Part shown: positions 4,630-5,473 of the stretch, in pieces | Layout: each line of letters opens with the position of its first letter | How positions within the stretch are numbered: position 1 is the stretch's first letter | DNA from: Desulfobulbaceae bacterium | GTDB taxonomy: Bacteria; Desulfobacterota; Desulfobulbia; Desulfobulbales; SURF-16 | Assembly: GCA_024763115.1 (NCBI GenBank) | Contig: JANTGB010000179.1 | Coordinates: forward strand, 1-5,473 | DNA: 5,473 nt | Reading direction: 5' to 3' | Position numbers and translations under genes: made by a program | Notes under the pieces: model-generated | Database searches by the model: none | The model's input: the letters and a program-made list of their open reading frames with translations, nothing else | Told to the model about the DNA's origin: nothing

Positions 4630-5473
4630 ATTATAATCGAAACATAATTGGCTTTATAATTTGTGTTGTCCTGATGCTGTCCGGTTTTGTCCTTCATGGT
4701 AATATCGGTCTCTATTTTAATCTCTCCGGACTGCTGGTTGTTCTGGGCGGCAGTCTCGGAGCAACCCTGCTGGCCTATCGTCTTAAAAGGCTGGGCATTG
4801 TCTCTAAGGTTCTCCTCTCTTCATATCAGACCAGTCCGAAACAACCGGAAGATATTGTCGAAATCCTGGTTGATCTTTCGGTAAAATCAAAATATAAGGG
4901 CCTGCTGTCTCTGCAACAGGATGAAAAAGAGGCCTCAATGCTGTTTCTCCGCCGGGCTCTGGGGCTTCTGGTTGATGGTTATAACAGCGGGCAGATGCGT
5001 GATATACTCAATACCGAGATGTATTTTTTCAAGATGAGACGCGAGGATAACGAGCGGGTTCTGCGCACCATGGCGGAATTTTTTCCAGCCTTTGGCCTGG
5101 TAGGCAGCGTGGTAGGCCTGATCAGTATGCTGGCCGGAGTAGGCAACACAGCGACAATTCTGCAAACCGTGCCCATTGCCCTGACATCTACCCTGTATGG
5201 CGTCGTTTTCGCCCATTTTTTCTTTATTCCTTTTGCCGGTAACCTTCGGGAACGGACAGACCATGAACTACTGCTGCAGAAAATCGTCCTGGAAGGGGTC
5301 ATTGCCATTGAAAGTGAAATGGATCCCCGTAAACTGGAAAAAAAACTGAAATCATTCCTTACCCCATCTTCCCGCAAAGGGAAACTGGTCTCCATTGAAA
5401 GGATTCAGCAGCGTTTCCATATCATGTCCAATCGTGAATATGAGCAGGCCCTTGCTGCTGCCGGACAAGATGG
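4626..5473 (+). CDS. motA: MotA-type stator channel protein, cut by the window edge
   Basis: A subunit of the stator: a four-helix membrane protein that conducts ions with MotB and whose cytoplasmic loop pushes on the rotor. The frame starts at GTG 4626, whose last two bases lie in the upstream TGA (GTGA overlap), implying translational coupling. A TGA in this frame at 4617 bars a longer start, and the first ATG (4674, M17) would cut into the first helix. It runs open to the edge: 282 residues plus two bases. Helices lie at about 7-23, 35-51 (VVLGGSLGATLLAY), 153-171 (FPAFGLVGSVVGLISML) and 183-204. P154 and P202 (FIPFA) correspond to E. coli MotA Pro173 and Pro222. The loop at about 52-150 contains a charged segment (LFLRRALGLL, then EMYFFKMRREDNER) as in MotA. 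The standard tail (about 215-245, EGVIAIESEMDPRKLEKKL) is followed by 37 or more residues, so the C-terminus is somewhat long. The long loop between helices 2 and 3 favours MotA/PomA over ExbB/TolQ. Confidence 0.9.
   Translation, partial: MNYNRNIIGFIICVVLMLSGFVLHGNIGLYFNLSGLLVVLGGSLGATLLAYRLKRLGIVSKVLLSSYQTSPKQPEDIVEILVDLSVKSKYKGLLSLQQDEKEASMLFLRRALGLLVDGYNSGQMRDILNTEMYFFKMRREDNERVLRTMAEFFPAFGLVGSVVGLISMLAGVGNTATILQTVPIALTSTLYGVVFAHFFFIPFAGNLRERTDHELLLQKIVLEGVIAIESEMDPRKLEKKLKSFLTPSSRKGKLVSIERIQQRFHIMSNREYEQALAAAGQD

Noticed and set aside
4687..4884. 65-residue frame on the + strand
   Set aside because: It is a shifted frame inside the MotA gene; the MotA frame from 4626 is continuous through the region and shows family motifs.
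3817..5473. Zorya-type anti-phage system (ZorA/ZorB plus effectors)
   Set aside because: A MotA/MotB-like pair resembles ZorA/ZorB, but the order is reversed, the MotA tail looks like a standard MotA tail as far as visible, and no ZorC, ZorD or ZorE gene is in the window. The flanking genes are housekeeping. Only sequence beyond 5473 could revive the idea.

Overview
The window reads as ordinary chromosome of a Gram-negative, probably anaerobic or fermentative bacterium. A deltaproteobacterial (Desulfobacterota-like) origin is my best guess. It rests on the style of the long-form phosphotransacetylase and of the MotB-type protein, not on any marker gene, so it is tentative. Base composition looks moderate and even across the genes.

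Layout: (1) Positions 1-132 hold the unidentified tail of an open frame entering from the left, followed by a clear rho-independent terminator at 185-213. (2) Positions 276-2369 (+) encode a complete three-domain phosphate acetyltransferase (Pta), which interconverts acetyl-CoA and acetyl phosphate. (3) Positions 2370-2777 are a 408-base gap between convergent genes. Nearly half of it is a small non-coding insertion (2429-2609). It has imperfect terminal inverted repeats beginning GTAA, an exact 8-base target duplication (CAATTACC) and several internal hairpins. I interpret it as a MITE-like element, plausibly mobilised by an IS66-family transposase. (4) Positions 2778-3752 (-) encode a tRNA-dihydrouridine synthase with a TTG start. 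(5) A 64-base AT-rich divergent promoter region separates it from a two-gene stator operon on the + strand: a MotB-type peptidoglycan-binding stator protein (3817-4629), then a MotA-type channel protein (4626 to the window edge). The two overlap by four bases (GTGA).

Pta is central acetate and energy metabolism, Dus modifies tRNA, and the MotB/MotA pair would form an ion-driven stator complex in the inner membrane. Only the last two genes are clearly functionally linked. The stator gene order (motB before motA) and the atypical MotB N-terminus and linker are unusual. The best candidate for something undescribed is the small structured insertion between pta and dus.
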